Of a stretch of DNA of 64,000 nt, positions 13,001 through 26,073 are shown one piece after another. The number at the start of each line of letters is the position of its first letter. Position 1 is the stretch's first letter. The DNA comes from Neodiprion pinetum (Eukaryota > Arthropoda > Insecta > Hymenoptera > Diprionidae), in contig NC_060232.1 of the NCBI RefSeq assembly GCF_021155775.2, forward strand, positions 8,439,257-8,503,256, in the 5' to 3' direction. A model generated the notes under the pieces. It saw only the letters and a list, made by a program, of their open reading frames with translations, made no database searches and was not told the DNA's origin. A program made the position numbers and the translations under genes.

Positions 13001-13862
13001 GATATTTGAGGCCTCGATAAAGGGGCTCAATGGCAATGAGATGAAAAAAGAAATCAAAACGAAAGGAAAAGTGATAAAACGGAAAAAAGAAAGTCAGGAA
13101 AGTCCTGTTTGCATCATTCTTGATGCTTGGAAATTTGTACGGGAAATTAAACCGCATCCTTTCTCTGCCCTCATTCTTATACAAGCAAATAAGCACCGGA
13201 TATTTCGCGCTACGAGAGCCTAGCCGATATAATTTCACTTTAAGAATTCACCGTTGTTTTTGTTCAAAAATTTCACGACAATCTCTTGATAAACAGAAAT
13301 TATTTTTAAACGATATGAAAATACTACTATATTTTTGGTGCTACATACACTGTGTGCATAAATAAAACGCTGATAAAAAAAATTGTTCAACAGATTGTAG
13401 ATTTGATCACAAAGTTTGAAAATTTCGACAAATGATATCATGATTCGAGAATTATCAATTGCGTAGAAAAATTTTATTCCAGTTAGTAGTAATCGACTTC
13501 TTTTTTCTTTCACAAGACACGAGAGAACAAAAAAAAAAAAAATACAAATTGCCAACAAACACACCGACATCGTGTTCATTTTATAAGACTGGGGAAGAAA
13601 AACAGCGATTCTCGTGTGAAAATAATAATAACGCGTGTGAAATTTGCGAATATAAATGACACTCGGGCACTTTGGTGGTAAAACACATTTCGAGGATGAA
13701 TATTATGTACTGGTCCGGTATGTACATGGAGTTGAGCTTAACTGCACGAGGGTACCTAAATCAAGTGGAGCTGCCGACAGAGGAAAGAGTCTTCTCAGTC
13801 CTTCGAAAGCGCGAGCTTCCTTGTCCTGTTCCCACGGCACTAACAGAGCTTCGTGTACGTAT
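10033..13862. other. Intronic DNA with purine microsatellites, no gene recognised
   Basis: Holds a GA-rich purine run at 10754-10790, another at 12541-12566 and an A-run near 13531-13543. The longest frame (12810-13223, plus strand, 137 codons) is lysine-rich, has no recognisable domain and is not supported by splice context. Confidence 0.5.
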
Positions 13863-13870
13863 GCATCTAT

Positions 13871-13880
13871 GCATATATAT

Positions 13881-13912
<32 letters not shown>

Positions 13913-13996
13913 GGTGTGTGTATACATATACACATATACATTACACCATATATATATATATATGGTGTGTGTATACATATACACATATACATTACA
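13871..13996. repeat. TA microsatellite plus 51-bp tandem duplication
   Basis: An (AT)n/(GTAT)n run from about 13871 leads into two copies of a unit that starts GGTGTGTGTATACATATAC. The copies begin at 13913 and 13964, so the period is 51 bp, and the second ends at about 13996. Each unit is mostly TA, TG and CA dinucleotides and is separated by a run of CCATATATAT. The two overlapping 165-166-codon plus-strand frames here encode only I/Y/C/V/T dipeptide repeats and are artefacts of the microsatellite. Confidence 0.85.
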
Positions 13997-16900
13997 CATG
14001 TATAGTGACAGCTTACGGTACCAGCTCCGTAGGATTTCGGTGCCCACGCGTATTGTCCAGAAGACAATGCGGTATTATGAAGCTTCCAGCTTTCCTGAGT
14101 GGTCCGCTAATACGATATTTACCAGACAATTTATCACCCCGGACAATCGTCATTAATCATTTACAATGAAGAAAGAATTCTACCGTCCGAATTGGTTGGT
14201 TTCTTTTCATTGTTAGTAGTTGACGACCGTCCAGCGAATGTCATTTCATTTTACATTTTTTATCAGTTTTATATATTTTTCCGCCACCGGAATCGAGCCT
14301 GATCCTTCGTTGTTAATCGTTCTTTTGCGTTACTTTATGAACGGGAAACTGTTGGATCTTTGTATCAGTATATTGACGCGCTAACATGAGTTTATATCCA
14401 CTTTAACGATTTACGAGGCGCGGATGAGGGATGGAAGAATTTTGGCTACGCGGAGAAACCAAATTCACTAAAATATTGTACTTTTTTGGGGAAAGGAGAC
14501 GCGCGAATTCATTCTTTTCCGGTTCAATTAGGGTGATTAAAATGTTGCTGATAATTTTTGTGAGGAACGAATGCAGGTGATAAAAATTTTTTCGATGGGA
14601 TGATTCTGTTCATTGTAAACAGAGGTCTAGATTGGCAAAAAAATGTATTCAATTTTAGTGGGCTTTGAAGCCTGCCTATGAAAATTTTGGGCGTAGGATT
14701 TGCAGACAGTGTTACAGATTCTTGGTAATTTAATTTTTTCGGAGAACTGAACCGGTCTTATTTTAATGAAAGGCTTTTGCGTAAGTGGGATGAATAAATT
14801 CTTATACCTCGAAAACTTGTTTTTTCTTTTGCATAGGACGCTCAAATTTCCAAATTACTAGACGGAGACTCATCGTCTTTTGGGTGACAATCAATCTCAA
14901 ACATTTAAAACGATTAACTAATTATAAACAAAACCGTATTCTTTTAGATATGAAATTCCGAGCGTGTCAATGTCGGGTAAAATTTTTTAGTGCAATATAA
15001 AACTGCTTACGTCCAATATCAAATTCAAAAGAATGATACCAAGAGATGATCGAACGATTCTTGCAGACTTTCGAGCCTCTTCGATGTCATTACGGTTGGA
15101 TCAAGTTTGGATAGCGCATAATATATATATATGGGGGAGGTTTTATTGGCCGAGAATATGCGGGGTTCGAGATTATCGCAAGGTATTGAATGTTAATAAG
15201 ATTCAAATAACAATGTAGACCCTCGGCGGATCGAAACGAGGTTTATAACTCAAAGTGTCATTTGTGTGCGTCGCGTAGTAGGCTTGCAGAAAAGTTAAAA
15301 TTTGCGTGAAAAGTGAGAGCTGCAAACCTGCGGCTTTTCCGAGCCACTTGATTTTCTCTCGTCTTCTGGGAAATAAGCTGCCACTGTCCAAACTGAAATA
15401 TTCAATCTCTATGTTCTTCTCCGAGTTACGTTTAATTTCGAGACAGACTTTCTTTCACTCTTGTCCGTGACAAGCTTTGAGCATTTACGCGTTTATCGGA
15501 TAATCGGTGTCAACGGCATAAGATTCATTTATTTATCTCGTTTTCTTTTTTTCAACGCAAACATTCAACGAAATTCAATATTCAAGGCAAGTTGCGGAGA
15601 ACAGCATTATCGAAGGCTGAAAATATAACATACACGATGTGGAGATTTTCTTTGAGCAGGAAAAATTTCCTGCAGGCAGATAAACGTATACGCAAGCCCT
15701 GCGAAATGTTTCCTCCCTCAATTACCGGTCTCTCTCCCCAACTGTCCGTCCCTTGTCGAATTATTTCAGCAATTGATAATTGGACCGCTGCCTACCTTTG
15801 AGCCGCGAAGCCTGAGGTCCTGGGCCCTCAAGCTAGTCGATAAACGAATTTTCGTGAACAGTCAACTTGTTATATCGCAAATCCGTCGTCCTGCGACAGT
15901 CGGAAATTTCAATATCTTCCGTTTGACTCACAAGGCTTGATTTATTTTCCGAAGTACCGAATTTACAGTTCATGACATCGATGCTATGGTAAGAATTAAT
16001 AAATCGCAATATCGAGTTACGCGTAACTTTGCTTTGTAATTAAACTCATAATGAACAAAATATAACACGCGTTGTTGATTACTCGAGTGGATTGCACAAT
16101 TTTTAATCTAAAATGCGGTAGAAAAATTCCGATATTTTCATTTTCTATTTGTCTACCCAAGTTAATTAAACGTTCCGTTTCAACTCGCGAGAAATTCACT
16201 TTGATTCCGTATACTCCGCGAATAGTTTGAATTAAATGCAGCACGGCTGTAAAGATCACGAAGTAAAAGAATAATTAGCGGCTGGTGTACCTGATGCAAA
16301 ACTGCTAAGATCTTAATACGACAACTACTAAAAAGGAGAGTAAAGGTTGTTGCTGAGCAGCCGTTAACGAGTTGAAAAAAAAAATCCTCTCAACTTGCAG
16401 TAATCGCCTCAAGCCGTTTAAAATTGTTAAATTGTATGCCGAAGAAGATTGCCTCGCGTGTCAAGAAAATGCGGCGTCTACTTTTTCTCCAAACTATCAT
16501 CAGTTAAGTCCGAACGTATTTTGACTTCCAAACTCACGACGTATTTACGCATCACATTGAGCAAATCACAGGCGTGTTAACCCGATCGTTTCTAAGACTG
16601 ACCACCGTCTTCTAAACGGTTGTGGCTCTCTAAACTCAATTATCACAAATTTGAATAAATGAATTTGCAAATGGAAATATTATACGGTGGATAGCGACGC
16701 TTTTGGAGCGGATTGCTGACACGTGACGCATAATACAAAACGAACCCGCCCTTTACCTTTTTTCCTCTTTTATGATTGCCGTTTTATTTTTTACTTATTT
16801 CCTTTTATTTTTTTGTTCTTGATCTCTCTACGCTCTCCACGTTTTTTCAATATCAAACTTGTGCCCGGCATAATAATTACCGAGGTTTCGCCCCGAATAT

Positions 16901-17100
16901 AAAAGTTTTTCGAAATGAATTCGAAAGTGCCGAAAAGATGTGACCGGCAACGCTGACTGCAGCGGAACAGGCTAAACGTAATTTCGTTCTGCAAAGACGA
17001 CGATAAATTGGCCGAAAACAAATAATAATTTCTTTTACGAGCTGAGAATAGTGGGTTGTGACGCATGGGGATATTTTTACGAGTGGATAAAGTGGGTACC
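13997..17100. other. Intronic DNA, no gene recognised
   Basis: AT-rich, with a short (TA)n run at about 15119-15132 and an A-run near 16376-16384. No frame with a recognisable domain, no inverted-repeat element and no RNA gene was identified. Confidence 0.5.
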
Positions 17101-17118
17101 GGTACCGGGACAAAGGGA

Positions 17119-17121
17119 ATA

Positions 17122-17175
<54 letters not shown>

Positions 17176-17600
17176 CAGAGGAAAACAAACAAGGAGGCGA
17201 AGAAGTAGAAGAAGAAGGAAGCGGAAAAGATCTCGAGCGGTTTGTGAGAAAGTTTTTGTTTTATCATTTTCACAAGAGTCTCTACGGAGAGCTCGAGCTT
17301 CGTGGCGAGGCACGTTTTCTATACACTCACATGTCGTTTTCGTTACTTTGATCAGGAAGGAATGGCTGAAAAAAAAAAAAAAAGAAAAGAAAAGAAAAAA
17401 GTAAGAAAAAATCACGGAAGATAAAAAAAAAAAAAAATAATAAGAAAGTCAAGAGGCGGAAGCGCACAGAGCGAGATAACGCGAAATAGAAAACAAAAAT
17501 ACCACCGGAAAGATACGAAGAAGATATGTGAAAAAGGAAAATTGAAAAATAAAAAAGAAAAGAATAAAAGAATGGGAGAGAGAAAAAAGACGGATACAAA
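17119..17600. repeat. Purine tract of about 480 bp with (GA)n core
   Basis: The plus strand is strongly purine-biased. An almost pure (GA)n run fills 17121-17170, a GAAGAAGG-type run reaches about 17225, and A/G-rich sequence with two A-runs of about 15 bases and repeated AAAAGAA units runs from about 17350 to 17600. The complementary strand gives long frames made of F, S, L and R only, such as the 160-codon minus-strand frame at 16791-17273. These are low-complexity artefacts. Such homopurine-homopyrimidine DNA can adopt unusual structures. Confidence 0.8.
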
Positions 17601-18950
17601 GTGCGGTGTGTGATTTGAAGGAATTGAAAAAGTCACTCGTTCAGTAAATACGACTGATTCAACTACGCTGCGCTGTTCGCGGGTAGGGAGGGAGGGGATA
17701 ATGAATATTCCATTCGTCCGATGGCTTTTATAATTGGATAGTGAGAAACGGCGTTGGCACATGGTTTTCGGTGTAGGTGTAGCTATTAAATGTAGGTATA
17801 GAAGCGGGGATGAAAAATGTCCCCTGGATGATGCTCTGAATGTAAAGTGGTTATTTGAAACTTGATTCGAGGTATAAATTTCAACTGAGGAATCATCCGG
17901 CGTAGCTATCGGGGGTGCTAATACAATTTATGAGGTGTGAAGCTGAACGGATTCGGTGCCATTGATTACTATCTTGGGAATTACATTTGCCTACGAACGT
18001 ATAACACTCGGCGAGGATCTGTCCGAAGCTGAATTTACTTCCGTGTTTCAAGGCGATCCCTTGTGTCGAACGTTATGCACGAAGATAATAAATAGACTTA
18101 CCAACGGGGCTCTTACTTTTGATGAAACAATCCTGGTCATTAATGAAAGATAAAACCTGTCTTACTGACCAAAATTCGTTTTCGTTTCAACGATGATTTG
18201 TTGTTTCTGAAATCGATCGTTTGTTTTATTGTACGAACTGACAAGGTTCTAATACTTCAAAGCAAAGTGTTCGCGAATCTTGTGAAGCTAGCTTCTTTTG
18301 ACGAAAGACAATTTTGTCTGTCTACAATAAATCAAAAATAAAAATGTTTATGAAAGCTGGAATATACTGTACAAAATAGCCGGCGTGTATGATAATTATT
18401 AATTTTGTAATATGGTGTATTTATCAGAACGGTTTTTTTTTCAAGCCGAGTATATAAAACTAGGGTGCTTTAATAGGTCGAATATGCATCGTGGTAAGAC
18501 AAGATGTCCGCGATTCAGTGGAAAAACCTGTAATGCGTCCACGGGAACAATTCGAGCCTTATTTCACTTGTGTCGGCGTTCGACGACTGTCGAATCGAAA
18601 GTTCTTGTGCTAATCTCAAGGGGGAGAGAACAACGAAACCTTGATTAGGGAAAGATGTCGAATTAATTAATGCTGTTTATTACCTTTTCTTCGACGGACG
18701 CGTAATCCAAATTATTCACAGGTCTTATACCTCCTGACTCTCGGGCGTGTTTACACACTCGCACTCACTATTACGCGATTGGCACTTGAAAATAAGACGC
18801 GTCGTTACATGTCGGGTGTTGTGATATGACTGACGAGTTTACCGGTCACAGATGACTCGCAGACTGTTCGATTCTTAGCCCCCCTCTTACCGGTGGGCGC
18901 GGATTCGAATATACTTTAAATTCGCTCTTTGCGTTACAACGTACGTATCA
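17601..18950. other. Intronic DNA, no gene recognised
   Basis: No recognisable domain. A 65-codon plus-strand frame at 17956-18153 has an ordinary amino-acid composition (for example GEDLSEAEF). It matches nothing I know and lacks convincing splice sites. A 12-bp palindrome GAAGCTAGCTTC lies near 18286. Confidence 0.45.
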
Positions 18951-19529
18951 GGGTGGGGTACAAAAATGTGAAATCTCAAATTAGAAGGACCATAAATACG
19001 GAAAGTTGTCTTGTAGAAAAGTAAAAATGGAGAACGCAAGAATGTGTAAATAAATTTATATCGACATGTTTTTTTTTTTGGGGAACTGCCAAGATTACGA
19101 AGTGCGATTGAGTGTGATTAAAAATATATTTCCTGTTCATTGGCGTTATTTTTTTGTTTGACGATGCAGACGAATTTCAAAAATTCCGAAAGTTCAGGAG
19201 ATTCGGGATTTTGGTCCCTTTGAATTTCGCGGATCGAAATTTTGCCTCTTCTGAACTTCAACTTTTGACAAATGATTTTTTTGTTTTGGAACTTTCTTTT
19301 TTTTTTTTTTTGCTTTGTTTGTCCGGAATGCAGATCGTTCTGAAAATGCTTTTTCGGTTAAAAGAGCATTCGGTTAAATGAACTTTCGGGAAAACGGTTA
19401 TTCTACTGGATGATTTATCGAAAATCTAAATTTCCGTACACTGATAATTCGTTATTTTAAAATTAGTATCTTGAAAATTTCGGGTTTCGAGCGGTCGATT
19501 TTTTTGTTTCGGGACTTTAACCCCCACCC
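18951..19529 (-). mobile_element. GGGTGGGG-terminal MITE, copy 3 (reverse orientation, core deleted)
   Basis: The left end on the plus strand is GGGTGGGGTACAAAA and the right end is TTTAACCCCCACCC, so the termini are inverted repeats of about 12-14 bp. In reverse complement its first ~230 bp align with the first part of the copy at 52970, sharing CCCGAAATTTTC, 'gttttcccgaa' and 'ccgaaaaag'. Its last ~170 bp align with that copy's 3' part, sharing 'cgtatttatggtc', 'atttttacttttc' and the A-run before ATGTC. The immediate 8-bp flanks, ACGTATCA and GCGTATGA, match at 6 of 8 positions, consistent with a decayed 8-bp target duplication as made by hAT transposases. It lacks the ~106-bp core found in the other two copies. 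Confidence 0.72.
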
Positions 19530-22500
19530 GCGTATGAGAAATATAAAGTTACTACGGCGCAGAGCCGACGATGGGATTTGCGGAGTAGAAATCCGCAATG
19601 CGAAAATTCTAGTCAGAATTCGTGGAATATTGGATCAACATTCGGGATGAATAAGTTGTGGAAAAGTGGATATCGCGACTGCCTACGTGATGCGAGGTCA
19701 ACGCGTTAAATATTCACTTTCAGCGGTGGTGGCAGCACTGGTGTAAGGAGGTCGTAGCAATTCCCTTCAGAGTCACACTCTCCTTTCCAGAGCATAATGC
19801 ACGTATACGTATGTTAAAAAAAACGGAGTCGCGATGCGAATAGGGATCAAAGATGTTCACGTTGCTTTTGGCAAAAGTGTTTCATTTCGAAATTAATATT
19901 TATCGACCATTTACGTCAGGATGTAATTCACCCTCTGTCATCAGTTGCATCGGAAAATATTTGAACGCAAGATGCGAAGTTTGGAGGAAAACCTTTCTGG
20001 CTTTTAAATTGTTCCATTTGTTTCTCTGTGTTACCATATTTTTATACTACTGCGATGAATTCACTAGTTCGATAGCGATTCTTTCACTCGGCGGAGCTGA
20101 AAAGCTCAACTTTTTTTCACCGGTGAACGTAAAGCGTTGCTGTCGATAAGACTTTGCGCATTCTGCAGAGTATCGCTACAGCAATTCGATTTTTTGTCAC
20201 TTCTCAAGTGTCTAAAATTCTCGGATGTTTGGATTTTTTGCTACCGAATATGGATATTGTTTTTTTCCTTCGTTTCACAATTTCGTTTATTCCAACATGT
20301 TTGAATGTTCAGTCATCACTTGGTACTCCGCTGAAGATAACACAAACAAATCATTACACAGTAATCAAAATCGATGGCTCAATAGTTGAAGTTTAACGAA
20401 GTATGATAAAAAAAAAGTAGACTAAAAAACTGTTGCTGGTGATGAGTCTGATAAAAAGGTTCTGCAATATTAATAAAAAAAAGTTATCAGTTTTTCAGGA
20501 GTCGGAGGGCTGAAGTAATTGAAATTGGAAAAGTTTCGTCGCATTTCACGCAATATTCTTAGTTGAAACTTCACTGAATTCCGTCAAGTTATCTATCGCA
20601 GCCGTGCCGTCGAATTTGACGAAAACATGATTAATCTGTGGAGAAGTTCAACTATCTCAACCACGTCAAGCGATTCGTGCATTTTCCATTTCTCGATTCA
20701 GAAAAGGGTATTAAATATTGTTTAGTAAATCAAGTGACAAATAAAAGAAACGACACAAACTTTCAACAAAATAAAAGCCAAAATTAACGCAAAAAGCAAA
20801 AATGAAACTATCATAAAGAAATTTATTTCAAGAATCGTTAAAAAATCAAACTTTGGGTTATGAAATGATAATTACTTAAACGATAAGTCTACTTTTTCAT
20901 TCCCTTTTTAACTCAGCTCTTATTTCATACCTCATACGATTATTTTGAATCACATCGGACTTATAATATCGTGTTAACCTTGGTGAATGTACCGAACTGG
21001 GTAACCGTTGCAGAGTATCAAGCTTGCCACTGTGACTGAAGTATTTAAATTCGAGTACCCGAGTGGGGATCGTTTGGTGTTGGTGTAATGCTTGGAAAAG
21101 AAGATACGTTTTTTATTATTCAGGTCAGAAATTTCTCTTGGGCTTAGCGTGAATGTAACATAAGCTCTTGAATGGAACGAATAGTTTTGTACCTAAGAAA
21201 GCGATGTGGTTTGCGAAAAATAATTGCAAAAATACTCGAATTCACTTGTAATAAACAATGGAAGTAAAGCGGAATATTTTATAATCGAGAAAAGATCGTG
21301 GATTTGCCGAGAATCGCGACAAGTGCTTTGAAAGAATGAAAAATTGACAAAAACAAAAGTCCCCACACTGTGTTCGAATTTGAACATGGAACGTTATTCG
21401 AAAAAATCGAGTGATCGATAGTTTAAATACAACAATTTATAGTCTAACCGTTTTTGAAATACGACCGCAGCATTTTTCCTACGAAAAGAAACCAGAACAT
21501 GACATGGCAATCAGTTTACAAGATTATTAAGATTATTTCCACAATTTTCAACCGTCTAAGACAATGTGTCGAAAAATTTGAGAGAAAGTCGTGCACGGCA
21601 AACAACAGAAACGTATCAAACTTTTTTTTTCTGAAATCTACGAGATTTTCATGATTAATTTAATACGGAAGTATGTAGATTGAAGTTTTCAAAGTAAGTG
21701 TTATAAATACGTTCAATTACGTTGATTGTAAAATACAGTTTAGCACTTTATACCAGTGGATTGGAAAAAGATTCGGCGATTTTCACTAGCGGCTAAAAAT
21801 AAATTTCAACCCTTTTATCCGAGCCAGTTAATATTCAGCTATCTGGACAAAAGTATCTCGTCTTATTTCGCACCTCGTATCTCCAAGTTCGTAACTTTGG
21901 ACCCCCTGTGTAAAAATGCGAAAGAATGATTATATTATCCTTCGTTGAACGAGCGTTGTCCTACAGGACTTTGTACAATTTTGGCGTTTGCCTTGTCACC
22001 CTCAGTACTCACCTCCCTTCGTCTCAGTGAAAACAGGGCAGCGATATCAAAGATCAAGTTGTTCCCTGATGACAGGTCTTGGCGAGCGAGCCTGCGAAAT
22101 GTTCATTTTTCTCTCGCATCCCTGTCGCGGTTGCGGATAAAACGAGCGCTCTTTTGACCGTTATTCACGCCATCGACACAAAGAGACAGGGAAGAAAAAA
22201 AGAGGAGATGAAAAAAGGCGAAGCGAGAAGGGCGGCTGATAGAGAAGGATGGCCTTTGCCGCCGGTATTGCTTTTAACCATTTGATCGGAAACTTTCCTT
22301 CCGGATTATCGGTGCATAATGTGCCTTTTACGGCAACCATTTGTTAAATAAGAGGCGGTATCTACCGATAATATATCGGAGTGAAAATATTGCCTGAGAG
22401 GTCCGTAAAGCTCATCGCTAATTCGGAAATCTTCCGCCTACCGGGGTTTTCGATTTTGTTCTAAGAAACATCGGAGACGAGGTGTGCGGAAAGAATCTAA

Positions 22501-25500
22501 TCAAGAACAAGTTCGCAGCGAACCTTTGGTCCGATATTTCTCAGTGGTCTCGGTAATATTGTAGCTCTGCACTTTCCTCGGCAAAGATGAATGGCGTACT
22601 ATAACCGTTACGAATTGGGTTAATACCGGTCTCGGAAAGCTAGACTGCGACTAAGTCGCTCGGAATTGGTTCCTTCTATCTTACTCGCCTTGAAAGGATG
22701 AGATGATAATTAGGAAGCCCGTGGAAAACGGCTGTCCAATCAAGGATCCAGAAAATACGCGATCGGTACACGAGACTTTCACGATTCTTGTTAATACTTT
22801 TCGCAAATGCCGTCGACGTCGCCAAATTGCAGGAGGTGCTTAGACGTCAAGGGAGACGGATCGATCGATCGATTCTCGTTTTGCAGAAAGTCAAGATATT
22901 ACATGTATGCCTGACGTACATTTTCCATCGAGTTTTCACCTTCGTTCGCATTGTCATTCCGAACCTCGCCGATCGGCGAACATTGTAATCGATGTAGGTA
23001 CGACTACGGAGTGCAGGAAAAGTCCATCGAACACTCGCGCTTTACGCTTCAGTGGCGAATCGAGCTGCGACTTGTATTGGCTTTCGGCTCTAGAGTCGAG
23101 AGTCCGGAGTGCGGAGTGCGAGGTTCCCCTTTTGCTTTTACCTTTTTCAAATCTGTTTCACTTCATTTTTTCCTCCCTCCCGTCACTTGGGGGGCTCTTA
23201 CTCGTCCTCCACACCAGCGATTTCCGCACCCCGGTTGATTCTCCGATTCGTTGCGGTAAATATCGACTGTGAAGTGCCCGCACAGTTTCATCTGCGCCGT
23301 TTGACTCGACCGGGAATCATCCCCGTGAAAAATTCCGAACGATAATAAAAGAAAAAAATTTCCCCGGGAGTGGAAATGGGTGAAAAATTATTTCGCCAGA
23401 ACATAACGACGTCTGAGCCCGTTAACGGGAGCTTGACGAGGTGACGGAGCGATAAAGCTCAGTCGGGAAATAAACAGGATCAGGACTGATAGCGTCTTAA
23501 CTAAAGACACGACCTGCGTGCGACCGTCAGACGACAAAATCCGCGCCTCTTATTCCTTGGGGATATATTCTAAGGAATTGAGAGATTCTCCTTTGCCTTT
23601 GGACACTCGATGTTCACGGACTGAGCTTGCGATCAATGTCCCGTGCCCAGAGATATTAGGTATACTCTATATATTTTTTTCATGTTTTTCAACCGCTTGC
23701 GCGGTTTGTTCTTTTTTCTTCCTTCGTTGTGAAACGAAGTAATCTTAATGATAATCTACGTAAACCGCTTTGCATTCGTGCGTCAGAAGGATCTTTTGAA
23801 TATTTGTTAAAGATTAATTAAATTCCCGAAGATACTGGAGAGGATAGAAATATGGGCAAATTAAAAGGCGCGAAACGTTTTCTCTTCTTCTCGATTGGTC
23901 TTACTTCCCGAAAATTGTGGGTAGCCAATCAGAGAGTTTGTCAAATTTCTCCAAATTCTAAGTGAGACGTTGTTCAATAAGAGACTTCGCTTGAAAAAGA
24001 TACTTTTACCGAGTCACTTCAATTCTTGGATTTGATTCGACATTATTTTTTCACACTTTGTACTTTGTTCTTGTAAACCCATATAATAATTTCTTTTTAA
24101 AAAACCTTAGCCGCATTTAAAATTTTCATGTCAAATCAAATATTTTAATTAACATTTTCCTACTGTGTTCTAAAATTAATCATTCTCATTTAATAAACAC
24201 TGTGTTATTTCGTTTTCAATTCTGACCCTGCAAATAATTAATTAGTGGTCACTTAATCACCGAACCTAATGAAACTTGTCAAAATAAATTCTCCAATTTC
24301 CCGCCGAGTACGCAGAGCCGCTCACAGCTCGAATTATCAAAATCAAAAAAAGTGTATAATAATTTCTGTGTAACATTCTCATTTCAACCAAATTACGTGG
24401 CTAGTTGGCGTTTCCGTACACTAACTTACAGTCAGATCCAAGCCATCTCATAACGCCGTAGATTTTCCGGAACTTTAGATATACATCTCGGTAAGCTTAT
24501 AGATTCCGCGAACTCCGCAGGCGACTCGAGAGTTTCCCATCGAACATTCGGATACAAACCCACTTTGGCCGAGTCGAAATTATAGGTTGAATTGCCTGCA
24601 GCCTTGCAGGGGGGGAACTGCTGAAATGTATCCGCGGAGGAAGATATTAAAGAGCAGATCGAAAAAGCGGAGTAACTGCTTCCGCGGGTATATTTGAAGT
24701 CGTTGAAACGGTCTTGATTTATGGATTGATCGATGCAACAAAAAAAAAAAAAAAAAGCAGCTTCTCTCTTGCTTTTTTCCCTTTGCAATCGTGCGAAACG
24801 GGCGTTGCAAATTACGCCGGAAGTTGTTGGAAATAATTTACCCTAGCAAATTTAGAATTCCTGTTTTATGCCTGTCGAGGGGGCTTTCATTTCGGCTGAG
24901 ATATCGCTACCGATATTGCGTCACATGCACGTATCGCTTTTCCAAATTTCATAACGCACAGTCGCGTTCCTAATTATTACACTAGAATTGTTCACAAATT
25001 CGCATTGAATACCCGAAGTTCAACAACACTGTAAAGTTGAGGCTCATTTTCAAACTTATAACCAAACTAGATGATTATTGTTTCGATACAATAATCCAAG
25101 TGTTGGATAAACGATATTTATTTATGAAAAAGTTTGTTAATTAAAGTTGCGGGAACTGACTACTTTTTTTTTTTTTAATAAAAATGATAAAATTAGGGTT
25201 AAATTTTGATACTCTACCAATTTCTTTTCGTGATTATTGTATCTTATATCCTGCAGTCGACTGTTTGATAGAAAAAGGAAACGGCAGTTCGGATCCATTA
25301 GCACATTTATTGTGAGTCAACACTGAGTGAGATAATTTGCAACGCGAAGGAATTCATTCGAATTGAATGCTGCGCGTTGAGCTTGAGTCGTATCAATTAT
25401 CTAGCCACGTGAATTTAACAATATGTCTCTGAAGAGCTTTGTGCGGAGCGAAATTCCCTAGCATAATTTCAATCGAAACCCAGTCGCAGCTCCAAACACT

Positions 25501-25850
25501 CGCTGTTAATTCAAATGTGTGCGGTTTCTCGAATGTAAGCACGTTGATACACACGTGGGCAATGAACGTTCTTCGAACTCCTCTAATGCCGTTTCCAGTT
25601 GAATTCACGGCCTAGGCTGCGATTTGAAACTACAATACAGCCCGACTCCGTTTAATCTTAACGTAGTTTCCGCACGAGTTTCATTCAACATACTCTCAAG
25701 TTTGCGAACGTATAAATCAGGCGAACGACGAAACGAGGGGAACGAAGATGCGAAAAAGTCAACTCTCTTCAGTGAATAATCGAAGTAAATGAAAGTGTAA
25801 TCAATTCTTTATTACCGATCAATCTCCAATTGAAATAAAAAAAAAAAAAT
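19530..25850. other. Intronic DNA, no gene recognised
   Basis: The stretch 22300-23350 is richer in G+C and CpG and contains several overlapping short frames, none with a recognisable domain. A 17-A run occurs at 24740-24756, a T-run at about 25163-25175 and an A-run at about 25837-25849. No paired terminal repeats or RNA genes were seen. Confidence 0.45.
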
Positions 25851-26073
25851 ATTGTAGATTTTACAACCAACGCGATGAATACATGTACAGTATTTTTTTT
25901 TAGTCAAATCTACAGCAATTGCGACGAGATTTACAAACGCGATAATAAGAGCTACCAAATCAAAAGCAAGAGTTAAAATATGCTTAGTGGTAATCTACCG
26001 TAATTGACGTAGATCTGAGTCGAAAAAATTGCTGTCCATACATTCACCACGACAGATAAAAAATCTACATTAA
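25851..26073. mobile_element. Possible MITE rich in GTAGATTT motifs
   Basis: The left edge reads ATTGTAGATTTTAC. The right edge in reverse complement reads AATGTAGATTTTTT, giving a short inverted repeat centred on GTAGATTTT. Variants of the same word recur inside on both strands (AATCTACAG, AATCTACCG, GTAGATCTG). The segment is about 220 bp with no frame. A clear target duplication is not visible because the left edge abuts an A-run. It could also be a degenerate tandem structure. Confidence 0.35.

Noticed and set aside
12810..13223. 137-codon plus-strand frame
   Set aside because: Ordinary composition but no recognised domain, no splice or start context, and a competing frame of 115 codons on the other strand.
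13656..14156. Longest plus-strand frame (166 codons)
   Set aside because: Its middle is only TA/CA microsatellite reading as Y/I/T/V/C dipeptides. An overlapping 165-codon frame is equally open.
14289..14299. tRNA B-box-like sequence on the minus strand (GGCTCGATTCC)
   Set aside because: No A box at the right spacing and no complementary acceptor stem.
16791..17273. 160-codon minus-strand frame rich in F, S and L
   Set aside because: It is the complement of a purine tract and has no domain or splice support.
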